Assembly: GCA_963773625.1 (NCBI GenBank)
Contig: CAVZCJ010000009.1
Span: 1-64,000 of the forward strand
Reading direction: 5' to 3'
Source of the DNA: DATARH01 sp963773625
GTDB taxonomy: Bacteria; Pseudomonadota; Alphaproteobacteria; ATCC43930; CGMCC-115725
Length of the DNA: 64,000 nucleotides
In this document: piece by piece, positions 17,740 through 28,061 of the stretch
How the letters are laid out: each line of letters opens with the position of its first letter
Numbering within the stretch: the first letter of the stretch is position 1
Position numbers and translations under genes: made by a program
The notes under the pieces: generated by a model
Told to the model about the DNA's origin: nothing
The model's input: the letters and a program-made list of their open reading frames with translations, nothing else
Databases searched by the model: none

Positions 17740-20068
17740 TTACGTCGCGGCGTGATCCGACTCGCGGATCGCCCGCCATAGGCGCTCCGGAGTCGCCGGC
17801 ATCGGCACTTCCGTGACGCCGAGCGGCTTCAGCGCGTCGATCAGCGCGTTGCCGACCGCCGGCATCGCCCCGACCGCGCCGGCTTCGCCCGCGCCCTTGA
17901 CCCCCAAAGGGTTGGTCTTGGTCGGCACCGGGTTCGAACTCGCAATGGACGTCGCAGAAATTGTCGGCGCGCGGCATCGCGTAATCCATGAACGAGCCGC
18001 TGAGCAGCTGGCCGGACTCCCCATCGAAGCAAATGTCTTCGAGCAGGAGCTGCCCCACCCCTTGCGCGATCCCGCCCATGATCTGCCCCTCGAGCAACAG
18101 CGGGTTCATCACCGTGCCGACATCGTCGACGACACTGTAGCGGCAAAGTTCAACCGTGCCGGTCTCGGGGTCGATCTCCAACTCGCAGATATGGCTACCG
18201 TTCGGAAAATTCTGGTCGCCGGCGGCGTACGAAGCCTGTGAGATCAGCCCCGGTTCCATGCCCGGCGGCAGGCTACGCGGCTCCCATGCCGCGGCGGCGA
18301 TCGCGGGCAGCGCCAATACGCGATCGGTGCCGGCAATCTTGAAGACGCCCTCCTCGAACTCGACGTCGGCCTCGGCGGCTTCCAGCATGTGCGCGGCGAT
18401 GGCGCGGGCCTTGACGACGATCTTCTCGGTCGCCGCCTGCACCGCCGAGCCGCCGAGCGCCGCCGAGCGCGATCCACCGGTGCCCTCGCCGATCGCGACC
18501 TTGTCGGTGTCGCCCTGGATGTAGGTCACCTGGTCGGGATGGATACCGAGCCGGTCGCACAAGAGCTGCTTGTAGACCGTCTCGTGCCCCATGCCCTGGG
18601 TGATCGAGCCTGACAGCAGGGTCACGGTGCCGCCCTTGTCGAAGCGCACCTCGGCCGCCTCGAAGCCGCCGGCGGCAGCACGCTCGATGGTGTTGGAGAC
18701 GCCGATGCCGCGCAGCTTGCCGCGCGCTTTCGCCTCCGCGCGGCGGGCCTCGAACCCGGCGAAATCGGCGAGCTTTAGCGCCATGTCGAGGTTCTTGGCG
18801 AACTCGCCGCAATCGTATCGGAAGGTCAGGCCCGACTGGAACGGCATCGCCTCGGGCGGGATCATGTTGCGCCGGCGCAACTCGACGCCGCTGACGCCGA
18901 GCTCGGCGGCGGCTTCGTCGACCATGCGCTCAATGACATAGGCGAATTCGGGCCGCCCGTTGCCGCGATAGGGCCGCATCGGGTTGGTGTTGGTGAAGAC
19001 CGCGGTGACCTCGGCGAAGATCGCCGGGGTGCGGTAGACCCCGGCCAAGGTGCCGAGGTTCATCACGAACACGTTGGAATTGGCCTGCGCGTAGGCGCCG
19101 GTCGCGGCGGTGACCTTGACCCGGAAGCCGAGGAAATGCCCGTCCTTGTCGAGCCCCAGCTCGGCCTCGGTGACGTGATCGCGCGCCTGCGCGTCGGAGA
19201 GAAAGGCCTCGGAGCGGGTGCTGGTCCACTTCACTGGGCGGGCCAGCAGCTTCGAGGCGAGCACGGTCAGCGCCACCTCGTTATAGACCGCCGATTTCAT
19301 CCCGAAGCTGCCGCCGATATCGCCGGCGACGACGCGGATCTTGTTCTCCGGCACTTTCATGATGCCGGCGAGGTCGGCGCGGTAGCCGTGCGCGCGCTGC
19401 AGCACCGTGTAGACCGTGTAGCGATCCTCGGCCTTGTTGTAGTCGGCGACCGCGCCGCGCGGCTCCATCGCCGCCGCGGTGACGCGGTTGATCACGAAGC
19501 GGCGCTTGACGATGCGGTCGGCTCTGGCGAGCGCAGCCTCGGTCGCCTCGCGATGCCCCTCGGGATGGACAAAGCAGACATTGTCCGGCCGGTCCTCCCA
19601 GACGAGCGGGGCGCCGGGATCGAGCGCGTGGTCGGTCGAGACGACGGCTGGCAACTCATCGTAATCGACTTCAATGAGTTCCGCGGCGTCCTGCGCTTGA
19701 GCCAGCGTCTCGGCGACGACAAAGGCGACGTAATCGCCGACCCAGCGAACCTTGTCCTGGGTCAGCGCCGGAAAACGGATCTTGCCCGCGGGAGCGCCGC
19801 CACGGCGCCGCAAATTGCCCGGTGTCGGCAAGTCGTTCCAGCCCGAGGCCGCCCAATCCGCGCCGGTCAGCACCAGCAGCACGCCGGGCGCCGCCTTGGC
19901 CGCGCTTGTATCGATCGAGCGGATGCGGGCATGCGCATGCGGCGAGCGCAGCACATAGCCATAAGCCATGTGCGGCAATGCCAGATCGTCGATATACCGG
20001 CCGCCGCCGCGAATGAGCCGCGGGTCTTCGAATCGCGGCACTGGCTGGCCTAGCGCGAACTCGCCCAT
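17740..20068 (-). CDS. Xanthine dehydrogenase-family molybdopterin-binding large subunit (second copy)
   Basis: About 775 residues from ATG 20068 behind GGGAGCAAGG. It is the best-preserved of the three large hydroxylase subunits: N-terminal GQPVPRFEDPRLIRGGGRY, central GDIGGSFGMKSAVYNE, loop PYRGNGRPE and C-terminal active-site Glu in GAGEAGAVGA. The loop differs from the AYXCSFR signature of CO dehydrogenase. One extra base near 17935 breaks the frame in CEFEP. It shares the SFMDYAMPRAD segment with the copy at 1564-3925, but the two differ widely elsewhere, so they are paralogues. No small or FAD subunit is adjacent. Confidence 0.9.
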
Positions 20069-20142
20069 TCCTTGCTCCCGATTGGCGATTTTGCGTTAGC
20101 CTAGCACGAGCGAGGGCCGCGCTGTCGCGGAGGCATGGGCCG

Positions 20143-21781
20143 ATGGCGGCAAAATCGTACGATTACATCATCGTCGGCGGCGGGTCGGCCGGGTGCACCC
20201 TGGCGCGCCGGCTGACTGAGGATGCCGGAACGAGCGTGCTGCTGCTCGAAGCCGGTGGCTGGGACCGCGACCCGTGGATCAAGATCCCGATCGGCTGGGG
20301 CCGCATCCTCGAAAAGCGGCTGCACGACTGGATGTATTTCACCGAGCCGGAAGCTGGGCTCGACGGCAGGCGCATCGAGTGCGCGCGCGGCAAGGTGATC
20401 GGCGGCTCGTCGTCAATCAACGCGATGGCCTATGTGCGCGGCAATCCCGGCGACTATGACCGCTGGGCGCAGAGCGGCTGCACCGGCTGGTCATATGCCG
20501 ATGTGCTGCCCTATTTCCGCCGCCAGGAGTCGTGGGAAGGCGGTGGGGGCGACTATCGCGGCAGCGACGGGCCGCTCACCGTGCAGACCACGACCTTCCG
20601 CGATCCGCTGATCGAAGCCTGCCTCGCGGCTGGCGCGGCGCTGCAGATGCCGCACACGCCCGACTACAACGGCGCGCAGCAGGAAGGCCTCGGGCGGATG
20701 CAGCAGACGATCCGCCAGGGCCGCCGCTGCAGCGCCGCCGAAGCCTATCTGCGCCCGGCGCTCGGCCGCTTGAACCTCACGATCGAAACCGGCGCGCTCG
20801 CCAACCGCATCGTGCTCGAGCGCGGCCGCGCGGTGGGGGTGGAGTACGCGCGATACGGCGAGACGCGTATCGCCCGCGCCGAGCGCGAGGTGATCCTCTG
20901 CGGCGGGGTCATCAACTCGCCGCAGCTGCTGATGCTGTCGGGCATCGGTGACCCCGAGCGGCTCGCCGAGCACGGGATTCCGGTCGCCGTCCCATTGCCC
21001 GGGGTCGGCAAGAATTTGCAGGACCATCTGTCGGTGCTCGCCGATTTCGCACGGACGCGGCAGGGGCCGTTCGTCGCGACCTTGCGGTTCGACCGCGTCG
21101 TCGCGGCGCTCGCCCGCGCCTATTGCTTCGGCACCGGCCCGGCTGCCGAAACACCAAGCGGCTGGACCGGTTTCGTCAAGAGCAGGCCCGATGTCGAGCT
21201 GCCCGACATCCAGTTCCTGTTCCGGGCGGTGGCGACCGGCGCCGCGCCCTATCTGCCACCGTTCAAACCGGCCTATGCCGACGGGTTCTCGCTGCGCGCG
21301 GTGATGCTGCGCCCGGAAAGCCGCGGCGAAATTCTGCTCTCGTCGGCCGATCCGCGCGCGCCGGTGCGCATCAAGCAGAACTTCCTCGCCACCGACAACG
21401 ACAAACGCACGATCCGAGACGGGCTCAAGCTGGTGCGCCGCATGGCGCAGACCGCGCCGCTATCAGAATTCGTCGCGCGCGAGCTCAAACCCGGCGCTGA
21501 CGTGCAGAGCGACGATGCGCTCGACGCCTATATCCGCGCCACCGCGGCGACCGCGCACCACCCGCTCGGCACCTGCAAGATGGGGCCGGACAGCGATCAG
21601 ACTGGCTGTGGTCGATCCGAAGCTCCGTGTGCGCGGGGTGGCGGGGCTGCGCGTCGTCGACGCCTCGGTGATGCCCGATCTCGTCGGCGGCAACATCAAC
21701 GCGCCGGTCATCATGATCGCCGAGAAGGCCGCCGATCTGATCCGCCGCCGCGCGCCGCTCGCAGCGGCAACGTTTCATTAA
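20143..21781 (+). CDS. GMC-family FAD-dependent oxidoreductase (choline dehydrogenase-like)
   Basis: About 545 residues. The dinucleotide-binding motif is IIVGGGSAGCTLARRL, the GMC signature 1 region is GKVIGGSSSINAMAYVRG, signature 2 is around GGVINSPQLLMLSG, and the catalytic His is in TAHHPLGTCKMG with the closing VGGNINAPVIMIAEKAAD. It oxidises an alcohol using FAD. One extra base near 21605 breaks the frame just after CKMGPDSD. It has no dedicated partner nearby and lacks a signal peptide, so a cytoplasmic alcohol dehydrogenase is likely. Confidence 0.9.
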
Positions 21782-21862
21782 CCAAATCCGTTAATCGGAC
21801 CGCAATCACCGCGCTCTATTCCTGTGTCGGTTCGCGCCTTATGGGCGAAGGAGACCGATGTC

Positions 21863-22174
21863 ATGAAGATGCTTGTGGCGGCGGTGACCCTCATTCTGTC
21901 GGCCTCGGCAGCGATGGCCGAAGCCCCGTGTCAGAGTCCCCTGGGCGCGGAGTGCCAGAAGGCCTGCGCGGTGATGGGCGCGAAATATGTCCTGTGGCGG
22001 CGCGAGCAGGACCGGCCGGCGGCGGCGCAGCTGCAGACCGTCAGCGCCAGCAGCGATAACCCGCTCGCCGCGGCGCGGCGCCTGGCGAGTTTCGCCGGTC
22101 TGTCGATCGACTATGTCGATAACCTGTCGATGCGCGAGGTCAGGCAGGCGGTCGAGGCATCCTGCCCGCGCTAA
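21863..22174 (+). CDS. Exported hypothetical protein, 103 residues
   Basis: ATG 21863 follows GAAGGAGACC. The signal peptide MKMLVAAVTLILSASAAMA is followed by a mature part with four cysteines. The rest is helical and charged (DNLSMREVRQAVEASCPR). An upstream start at 21824 would bury the signal, so I reject it. The stop is immediately adjacent to that of the convergent TauD gene. Family not recognised. Confidence 0.65.
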   Translation: MKMLVAAVTLILSASAAMAEAPCQSPLGAECQKACAVMGAKYVLWRREQDRPAAAQLQTVSASSDNPLAAARRLASFAGLSIDYVDNLSMREVRQAVEASCPR

Positions 22175-22990
22175 CTAGACCAGCCGCGGCTTGTCGCCCT
22201 CGACCAGGATGCGCCACAGCACGCGGCTCTCGCTGCGGTCGTAGTCGCCATGCGCGCGATGCAGCGTTGCGCGATCGTCGAAAATCAGCACGTCGCCCTT
22301 GCGCCATTTGTGGTGGTAGGTGATCTCCGGCCGGACCATGCCGCCGAGCAAATCCTCCATGTAGGCGCGGCTGAGGTCCTCGCTCATCCCCTCGATATAC
22401 TGCACCTTGGTGACGTGGAAATAGACCGCGCGGGTGCCGTGCACCGGGTGAGTACGCACCATCGGGTGGACGACCGGCTTGCCGTAGCGCTCCTCGTCCT
22501 CCTGCCTGGTGCCGACGCGGTCGACGTCGAGCATATTGACCGACTTCATGCCGCAGAGTTTCTGCCGCTCGTCCTCGTCGAGCGCGTCATACGCGGCCCG
22601 CGTCGAGCAGATGCTGGTGCCGCCGCCCGCAGAGGGCACCTCGACGCCGTAGAGCATCGTCGCCAGCGGCGGCTTTTCGTGATTGGTGTGATCGGTGTGC
22701 CAATCCTCGGCCACCTTGCGGCCCTCGGTGTGGAGCACGAGGCCGATCAGCTCGTGGCCCGGCATGTGGTTCTGCGAATAGTGCTGGCGCATCACCGGGC
22801 CGAATGCCGCCCCGGCATTGAGATATTGCTCCGGGGTCAGATCCTGGTTCGGGAAGACCAGCGCCAGATGCTCGGAAAGCGCCTGCGACAGCGCTTCGCG
22901 CGTCTCGGCATCGGCGGGCTTCCCAAGATCGATGCCGGTGACCTCCGCCCCAATCACCGGGTGCAGCTTGCGGATCGTCAATTCCGGCAT
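22175..22990 (-). CDS. TauD/TfdA-family 2-oxoglutarate-dependent dioxygenase
   Basis: Intact, 271 residues. The Fe(II) site is His98-x-Asp100 in EDWHTDHTNHE with a distal His in ATLHRAHGDY (244 or 247), and the 2-oxoglutarate-binding Arg is Arg256 in SESRVLWR. The N-terminal IGAEVTGIDLGKP is typical of the family. Members hydroxylate taurine, aryloxyacetates, sulfate esters and others with release of CO2 and succinate. Sequence alone does not tell which. No sulfonate transporter is adjacent. Confidence 0.9.
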   Translation of the reverse strand: MPELTIRKLHPVIGAEVTGIDLGKPADAETREALSQALSEHLALVFPNQDLTPEQYLNAGAAFGPVMRQHYSQNHMPGHELIGLVLHTEGRKVAEDWHTDHTNHEKPPLATMLYGVEVPSAGGGTSICSTRAAYDALDEDERQKLCGMKSVNMLDVDRVGTRQEDEERYGKPVVHPMVRTHPVHGTRAVYFHVTKVQYIEGMSEDLSRAYMEDLLGGMVRPEITYHHKWRKGDVLIFDDRATLHRAHGDYDRSESRVLWRILVEGDKPRLV

Positions 22991-23062
22991 CGTTTCCTCC
23001 TATCGGACTTGTGCCGATGGTAGCGCCCGGCCGGCCCGACCAGAAGCGGCGCTCGGCGCAAA

Positions 23063-25188
23063 TCACGCCTGCAACAGCGCCGCCATCACCCGTTCGCGGG
23101 TGAGCGGCAGGTCGCGCAGCCGCGCGCCTAGCGCCTTGGCGACAGCGTTGCCGATCGCCGCGACGGTTGGCCCGCCGGTCGCCTCGCCGACCCCGAGCGG
23201 CGGCAGGTCAGCCATCGGGTTGACCAGCTCGACCGTGACCTCCGGCACCTCACTGAAACGCAGCACCGGGTAGGTCTCCCAGTCGCGCGAGCTGATCCCG
23301 GCGCTGTCGAGCCGGACGCCTTCCTTGAGCGCCCAGCTCGCGCCCTGGATGATGCCGCCTTCGAGCTGGTTGATCGCCCCATCGGGGTTGATGATCAGCC
23401 CGCCATCGACCGCGCACCAGACGCGCGTCAGCCGCACGCTCTCGTCGACCTCGACATCGGCGACAACCGCGGCATAGGCGGCCATGTTCTTGTAGCGGGC
23501 GAAGCCGATGCCCCTGCCCTGCCCCGCACCGGTCGGGCCCGTTCGGCCAATCGGCCATCGCGGCGACCCTCTCGACCACCGCGCGGGCGCGCGGATCGGT
23601 CAGGATCGACAGCCGGTAGGCGACCGGGTCCTCGCCGGCCTTCTCCGCCAACTCGTCGATCGCCAACTCGATGGCGAAGACATTGGCCGTCGCCCCGAGC
23701 CCGCGCAGCGACGAGGTGCGCACCGGCGTCTCGGCGACGAGATGATGCGAAATCCGCTTCGCCGCAAAGGCGTAAAGCGGCTCGCCGTTGCGGGTCCCCG
23801 CGCCCGGCGGACCGACCGCCTCGACCGCCGGCGGCGGTGGCGGCGGATTTGGCAGCGCCTCGGCGGCGAGCAGATTGCCGCCGCCGCCCGGGCGGTTGGT
23901 GTGCTTGCCGCTCCAGATTTCGGTAGTCCAGTCCGACGGTCGCCCATCCTTGTCGAGCGTCGCCTGCACGCTCACCACCATCGCCGGGCTGACCGGCTCG
24001 AAGCCGAACTCCTCGTCGCGCCGCCAGCGCACCCGGATCGGCTTCCCCGGCGAGCGGAAGGCGATGACCGCGGCGTCGGCCGCGGCATCGTCGGCGCCGT
24101 TATGGCCGTAGCAACCCGGCCCCTGCGCGTGCCTGACGATGATCGACGGCGGGATCGAGCTTCAGCGTCCGCGCCAGCGCCGCGCGCAGCGGGTAGACCC
24201 CTTGCGAATGGGTCCACACTTCGAGTTTGCCGCCGCGATAGACCGCGAGCCCGCAAGACGGACCGACCGAGGCATGCGCGACATGCATCCGGGTAAAGGT
24301 CGCCTCGTAGCGCTGCGCTGCTGGCGCCGGCGCGGACGGCGGGGAGCCGAGCGACTGATCGATGGTCGGCCGCTGCAGCAGCCAGCGGCCTTCCTCCTGC
24401 GCCGGATTGAGCGGTTCAAGGCCGTCCCAGGCGACGTGGCTGGCGCGACCGCGGCGGCCGCCTCGACCGACGGTCTCGTCGTCGCCGATGATGGCGAGGA
24501 AATTGCCCTCGCGCAGGAACTCGATCCTGCCCTTCGCCGCGCGGCGGATCGCCGCCTCGTCGACCGCGGCGATCGTCGCGCTCGCGCTGCGGCTGGCGCA
24601 CGACGCGGGCATGCGCCATGCCCTCGATCTTCATGTCGTGGACAAAGGCCGCGCCGCCGAACACCTTCGCGGCGAGATCGACCCGGCGCGCATTGCGGCC
24701 GACGACGCCCATCTCGGCCGGCTGCTTGAGCGGAGCGCTCGCCGTGGCGGGGCGGGCAAGATCGATTTCGGGCGCGAGCGCCCAGTAGTCGAGCCCGGTC
24801 GGCTGGCCGCCGGAGAAGATCGCGCCGTCGCGCACCGCGAGGTCGGTCGCGCTTCGCGCCGCGTTTCGCTGCGGCCGCCGCGAGAAACAGGTCGCGCACC
24901 TCGGCGCAGGCAAGGCGCAGCGCGACGCCGCCGAACTGGATCGACTGGCTGCCGGCGGTATAGCCCTCGTTCGGGGTCAGCCTCGGTGTCGCCGGTGAGC
25001 AGGTCGATGCGCTCGGGCGAGACGTCGAGCTCGTCGGCGGCGATCTGCAGCATCGCGGTCAGCACGCCCTGGCCGATCTCGACCCGCCCGGTCGAGACGC
25101 GCACGCGGCCCGGCGCCGGGAACCCGACCCACTGGTCAAGCCGGGGATTCTGCTCCAGAAGCGCCATCACCGGCGGCGGCGCGCTCAT
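23063..25188 (-). CDS. Isoquinoline 1-oxidoreductase beta-like molybdenum hydroxylase large subunit
   Basis: About 708 residues when five +1 frame changes (near 24978, 24870, 24590, 24135 and 23525) are joined. The N-terminus (RVSTGRVEIGQGVLTAMLQI) is the arrangement of IorB-type subunits, where the molybdopterin domain order differs from CoxL. The C-terminal GVGEATGGPTVAAIGNAV holds the active-site Glu. It starts at ATG 25188, overlapping the stop of the 2Fe-2S subunit gene in an ATGA, so the two form an operon and a heterodimer. IorAB-type enzymes hydroxylate N-heterocycles or aldehydes and pass electrons to an unknown acceptor. Confidence 0.85.
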
Positions 25189-25664
25189 GCCGCCGCTCCC
25201 GCGCGCATCGCCGCGGCGGCGCGTTCGACCGCGCGCAGGATGCGCAAATGGCTGCCGCAGCGGCAGATATTGTCGTCGAGCGCGGCGGCGATCTCGGCCC
25301 GCGACGGCGATGTGTTGCGATCGAGCAGCGCCTTGGCCGACACCAGGATGCCCGGCAGGCAATAGCCGCATTGGCCGGCCTGCTCGTCGAGGAACGCGGT
25401 CTGCAGCGGATGCGGGTTCTCTGGCGTGCCGAGCCCTTCGATGGTCAGGATCTGCTTGCCGGCGACGGTCGAAACCGCCTTGCCGCAGGATTTCTCGGGC
25501 TTGCCGTCAATCAGCACCATGCAACAGCCGCACTGCTCAAGGCCGCAACCGAATTTGCTGCCGATGAGGCCGAGATGGTTGCGCAGCGCGTCGAGTAGCG
25601 GGGTGTCCGGGTCGGCGCTGACGCGAGCCGCCTTGCCGTTGACGTTGAGGGTGATTTCTTCCAT
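25185..25664 (-). CDS. 2Fe-2S subunit of IorAB-type molybdenum hydroxylase
   Basis: Intact, 159 residues. The plant-type cluster ligands are Cys40, Cys45, Cys48 and Cys60 (GCGLEQCGCC) and the second, all-helical domain binds the other 2Fe-2S cluster through Cys99, Cys102, Cys134 and Cys136 (QCGYC and CRCG). Each domain has its usual length. It is the first gene of the pair and overlaps the large subunit by four bases. It carries electrons from the molybdenum site to the outside acceptor. Confidence 0.93.
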   Translation of the reverse strand: MEEITLNVNGKAARVSADPDTPLLDALRNHLGLIGSKFGCGLEQCGCCMVLIDGKPEKSCGKAVSTVAGKQILTIEGLGTPENPHPLQTAFLDEQAGQCGYCLPGILVSAKALLDRNTSPSRAEIAAALDDNICRCGSHLRILRAVERAAAAMRAGAAA

Positions 25665-25765
25665 GCCGTCCCTGCCGTGAAGCCGTGATTACGATAGCAG
25701 ACGGAACAGCGGCCGGGCATATGGCGTATTATGGAAACCCCCTTCGTAAAGCGAGACAGAAGACG

Positions 25766-27415
25766 ATGAGCGTCAGTCCGAACGCCGGAAAGCGGCTCGA
25801 CCCGTCGATGCTTGTCGACGTACCGCGCCTCATCGCCGCCTATTACAGCGAAAAGCCGGACCCGGGCATCGCGGCGCAGCGGGTTTCCTTCGGCACGTCG
25901 GGCCATCGCGGCTCGTCGTTCGACCGCGCGTTCAACGAAAACCACATCCTGACGATCAGTCAGGCGATCTGCGAATACCGCGCCGCGCAGAATATCACCG
26001 GCCCGCTCTATCTCGGCATCGACACCCATGCCCTGTCGGCTCCGGCCGCCGCGACCGCACTCGAAGTGCTCGCCGCCAATGGCGTCACGGTAATGCTCGC
26101 CGCCGGCGACGAATTCACCCCGACTCCAGCGATCTCGCACGCGATCCTGACCTACAACCGCGGCCGCAAAGACGGATTGGCCGATGGCGTTGTCGTCACC
26201 CCGTCGCATAACCCGCCTGGCGACGGCGGCTTCAAGTACAACCCGCCCAATGGCGGGCCGGCCGACACCGACGTCACCGGCGCGATCCAAAGCCGCGCCA
26301 ACGCCCTGCTCGAGGCCGGGCTCGCCGGGGTGAACCGCATCCCGATCGAGCGGGCGCTCAAGGCCAATACGACACACCGGCACGACTACGTCGCCGCCTA
26401 TGTCGGCGACCTCGACGCGGTCATCGACATGGCCGCGATCCGCGACAGTGGACTGAAGCTCGGCGTCGATCCCTTGGGCGGCGCGGGGGTGCATTACTGG
26501 CCACGCATCGCCGAGCGCTATGGGATCGACCTGACCGCGGTCAGCGATACGGTCGACCCGACTTTCGGCTTCATGACTGCCGATTGGGACGGACAGATCC
26601 GCATGGACCCGTCTTCGCCCTACGCAATGCAGCGACTTTTGGCGCTCAAGGACCGCTTCGACGTCGCCTTTGCCTGCGACCCCGATTACGACCGGCATGG
26701 CATCGTCACCCGCAGCGCCGGGCTGATGCCGCCCAACCACTACCTATCAGTGGCGGTGTCCTATCTGTTCCAGAACCGGCCGGACTGGCCGAAGCATGCC
26801 GCGATCGGCAAGACGGTCGTCACCAGCACCATGCTCGACCGCGTCGCCGCAAAGCTCGATCGCAACGTTTACGAAGTGCCGGTCGGGTTCAAATGGTTCG
26901 TCGGCGGCTTGCTCGACGGCGCGCTCGGCTTCGGCGGCGAGGAAAGCGCCGGCGCCTCCTTTGTCCGCCGCGCGGGCGGCGCGTGGAGCACCGACAAGGA
27001 TGGCATCGTGCCCGCGTTGCTGGCGGGGGAGATCACCGCCAAGCTCGGCCGCGACCCGGGCGAGGTTTATCGCGAGTTGACGCAGGAGCTGGGCGAACCC
27101 GCTTATCAGCGCATCGACGCACCGGCGACGCCGGAACAGAAGCGGGCGCTGTCGCGGCTGTCGGCAGAGCAAGTGCGCCTCACCGATCTCGCCGGCGAGA
27201 AGATCACCGGCGTGCTGACGCATGCGCCGGGCAACGGCGCGGCGATCGGCGGGCTGAAGGTGGTGTCCGAAACCGGCTGGTTCGCCGCGCGCCCCTCGGG
27301 CACCGAAGATGTATACAAGGTCTACGCCGAGAGTTTCCGCGGCCCGGAGGCGCTCAACCGGATCGTCGCCGAGGCGCAGACGATCGTCGCCGACACGCTC
27401 GCTGCGTCTGCATAA
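25766..27415 (+). CDS. pgm: Phosphoglucomutase, alpha-D-glucose phosphate-specific
   Basis: Intact, 549 residues from ATG 25766. It interconverts glucose 1-phosphate and glucose 6-phosphate. The phosphoserine is Ser147 in VTPSHNPPGDGG, the Mg site is DPDYDRHG, the sugar loop GFGGEESAGAS and the phosphate loop RPSGTEDVYK. The length and the GTSGHRG N-terminal motif match the E. coli Pgm type rather than PMM/PGM. I take the start at MSVSPNAG because the longer frame to 25685 has no family similarity. The downstream sugar-modification cassette suggests supply of nucleotide-sugar precursors. Confidence 0.95.
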   Translation: MSVSPNAGKRLDPSMLVDVPRLIAAYYSEKPDPGIAAQRVSFGTSGHRGSSFDRAFNENHILTISQAICEYRAAQNITGPLYLGIDTHALSAPAAATALEVLAANGVTVMLAAGDEFTPTPAISHAILTYNRGRKDGLADGVVVTPSHNPPGDGGFKYNPPNGGPADTDVTGAIQSRANALLEAGLAGVNRIPIERALKANTTHRHDYVAAYVGDLDAVIDMAAIRDSGLKLGVDPLGGAGVHYWPRIAERYGIDLTAVSDTVDPTFGFMTADWDGQIRMDPSSPYAMQRLLALKDRFDVAFACDPDYDRHGIVTRSAGLMPPNHYLSVAVSYLFQNRPDWPKHAAIGKTVVTSTMLDRVAAKLDRNVYEVPVGFKWFVGGLLDGALGFGGEESAGASFVRRAGGAWSTDKDGIVPALLAGEITAKLGRDPGEVYRELTQELGEPAYQRIDAPATPEQKRALSRLSAEQVRLTDLAGEKITGVLTHAPGNGAAIGGLKVVSETGWFAARPSGTEDVYKVYAESFRGPEALNRIVAEAQTIVADTLAASA

Positions 27416-27434
27416 ATGATGCTAAGCTAGACGC

Positions 27435-27893
27435 ATGACGGGGGGAGATAAGTCCGCGCCGCCGCCTGGCGGCGCGTTGCACGAGGCGCTGCATCGCGAC
27501 GAAGCGATCGAGGGCCCGTCCGACCGTAAGTTCGGGCTGACCATCGGCGCCGTGGTGACGACGATCGCCGTCGTTCGTCTGGTTTTCCACCACAGCTATT
27601 GGGAATGGTGGCTCGGCGTCGGACTGGCCTTCGTGCTGTTCGGGCTGATATGGCCGACGGTGCTGCACCCGCTAAACCGGGCTTGGATGCTGCTCGGGCT
27701 GGTGCTTTACAAGATCGTCAACCCGGTGGTGATGGCGCTCTTGTTCTTTTCGACGATGACGCCCGTCGGGTTCCTGATGCGCCTGAGCGGAAAGGATCCT
27801 CTGCGGCTGCGCCGCGACGCGACGGCCGCGAGCTACTGGATCAAGCGCGAACCGCCCAGCCCCGAGGCCACGTCAATGCGCAATCAGTTCTGA
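27435..27893 (+). CDS. SxtJ-family membrane protein
   Basis: 152 residues with two or three hydrophobic helices (roughly 35-52, 58-75 and 82-105) and the segment WEWWLGVGLAFVLFGLIWP, which I recognise from SxtJ-like proteins found beside NodU/SxtI carbamoyltransferases. It starts 19 bp after pgm and is followed by DUF5989 and the carbamoyltransferase, a recurrent neighbourhood. Its biochemical role is unknown; it may hold the transferase at the membrane. Confidence 0.75.
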   Translation: MTGGDKSAPPPGGALHEALHRDEAIEGPSDRKFGLTIGAVVTTIAVVRLVFHHSYWEWWLGVGLAFVLFGLIWPTVLHPLNRAWMLLGLVLYKIVNPVVMALLFFSTMTPVGFLMRLSGKDPLRLRRDATAASYWIKREPPSPEATSMRNQF

Positions 27894-27902
27894 CGAGGTG
27901 AA

Positions 27903-28052
27903 ATGTCGTTCATTGCCGAGTTGTGGGCGTTTATGCGCGTGCGCAAGAAGTTCTGGCTGCTTCCGGTCATCGTGATGATGGCGGTCTTCGGCGGGCTCGT
28001 CGTGCTGGGCAAGGGCTCGGTGATCGCGCCGTTCATTTACACCTTGTTCTAG
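27903..28052 (+). CDS. DUF5989-family small membrane protein
   Basis: 49 residues from ATG 27903 to TAG 28052. The sequence MSFIAELWAFMRVRKKFWLL, a single hydrophobic helix and the end APFIYTLF match the DUF5989 pattern. Such peptides sit between SxtJ-like genes and carbamoyltransferases in many bacteria. It is 9 bp after the SxtJ gene and 9 bp before the transferase, so all three are one transcript. Function unknown. Confidence 0.8.
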   Translation: MSFIAELWAFMRVRKKFWLLPVIVMMAVFGGLVVLGKGSVIAPFIYTLF

Positions 28053-28061
28053 GAAACGCCG

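Noticed and set aside
1564..20068. Calling the two large hydroxylase subunits aerobic CO dehydrogenase CoxL
   Set aside because: The active-site loop AYXCSFR that defines CO dehydrogenase is replaced by PYRSSGR and PYRGNGR.
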